A program made the translations under genes and the position numbers. 64,000 bases of DNA from Coffea arabica (Eukaryota > Streptophyta > Magnoliopsida > Gentianales > Rubiaceae), in assembly GCF_036785885.1 (NCBI RefSeq), contig NC_092316.1, forward strand, positions 50,973,001 through 51,037,000, given 5' to 3'. Positions 63,532-64,000 of the stretch are shown in pieces (position 1 is the stretch's first letter; each line of letters begins with the position of its first letter). The notes beneath the pieces were generated by a model that saw nothing but the letters and a program-made list of their open reading frames with translations, had not been told where the DNA came from and ran no database searches.

Positions 63532-64000
63532 CTACATTCGTGTATATTTATTGTATTAGTTGCATAAAGATGTCGTTTATTTTATCAAAACTAAGAGGTA
63601 GGAGAGTAGAATGCAATTGAAAAATGTTAGTTAGAATAAAAAGTTATCCATCTGCTTGTTGAAAGATAGAACAAAATATCGGTCCCTTCTCTTAGTTAGT
63701 CGTTGTACAGAATGTGTTACTTAGATTTGGAAGTAGTATATCATGTGTTACTGTACTTTGTACTGTATTATGGAGGTAAAATCTTAAAAATTGAGAAGCA
63801 GAAAATTTGTAATAAATTTTTGTAACTAATGATTGTAGATGGCACAAAAGAGATCAAGAAAATCACCTAAGAAAATGAGCAGAGAAGAAGAAGGGGGAAT
63901 ATGCTGTGAAAGGGAAAATTAGACACCATCAAAGGCATTGAACAAGTAAATGGGCAGTATCTTTGTCTAAGCATGGCCAATAGGAGGTGACATACATAAA
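63532..64000. other. Window edge, possible first exon of a gene or element running off the edge
   Basis: An acceptor-like TTGTAG precedes ATG at 63840. The frame reads MAQKRSRKSPKKMSREEEGG... and stops after 28 codons at TAG near 63923. Together with the donor-like site near 62497, it could be the start of a spliced transcript, but no family is recognisable. Confidence 0.25.

Overview
The window is nuclear DNA from a flowering plant, most likely a eudicot. It is AT-rich and gene-sparse. Its genes carry short GT-AG introns (an alpha-tubulin, a PRE-type atypical HLH protein and a class VII receptor-like cytoplasmic kinase). The spaces between them are packed with typical plant transposons: an L1-type LINE, CACTA, Mutator-like and hAT elements, a small LTR retrotransposon and tRNA-derived SINEs. 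Nothing bacterial, viral or organellar was recognised.

Layout: 1-2.6 kb is AT-rich intergenic DNA. 2.63-7.02 kb is a 5'-truncated, mutated LINE flanked by a 14-bp target duplication. 7.72-16.47 kb is one 8.75-kb CACTA element with 31-bp inverted termini and a 3-bp ATA duplication. No transposase was recognised in it. Instead it carries a nearly complete, intronless copy of a hyccin-family gene on the minus strand, plus exon-like pieces of at least one unidentified gene. 17.57-19.47 kb is a non-autonomous LTR retrotransposon with a perfect 5-bp duplication. 20.3-21.9 kb holds three Mutator-like MITEs and 22.07-22.89 kb a LINE 3' fragment. 23.69-26.63 kb is a complete four-exon alpha-tubulin gene (minus).

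26.8-44 kb has no recognised gene but many insertions: a probable solo LTR, hAT-type elements, three more Mutator-like elements with 9-bp duplications, two SINEs with clear duplications and a probable second LTR-derived block. 44.29-44.93 kb is a two-exon PRE-like HLH gene (plus). 45-55.7 kb is repeats and simple-sequence DNA, including a 1-kb hAT-type element and a 1.26-kb element with long inverted ends. 55.86-60.40 kb is a six-exon RLCK-VII kinase (plus) with short upstream ORFs in its leader. 60.4-64 kb holds repeats and no clear gene.

The three intact genes do not form a functional cluster. Tubulin builds microtubules, the PRE protein would act in brassinosteroid/gibberellin growth signalling by sequestering other HLH proteins, and the kinase would act at the plasma membrane below a receptor kinase. 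The most unusual object is the gene-carrying CACTA element. Exon models, target duplications and inverted repeats were read by eye, and no database search was possible.
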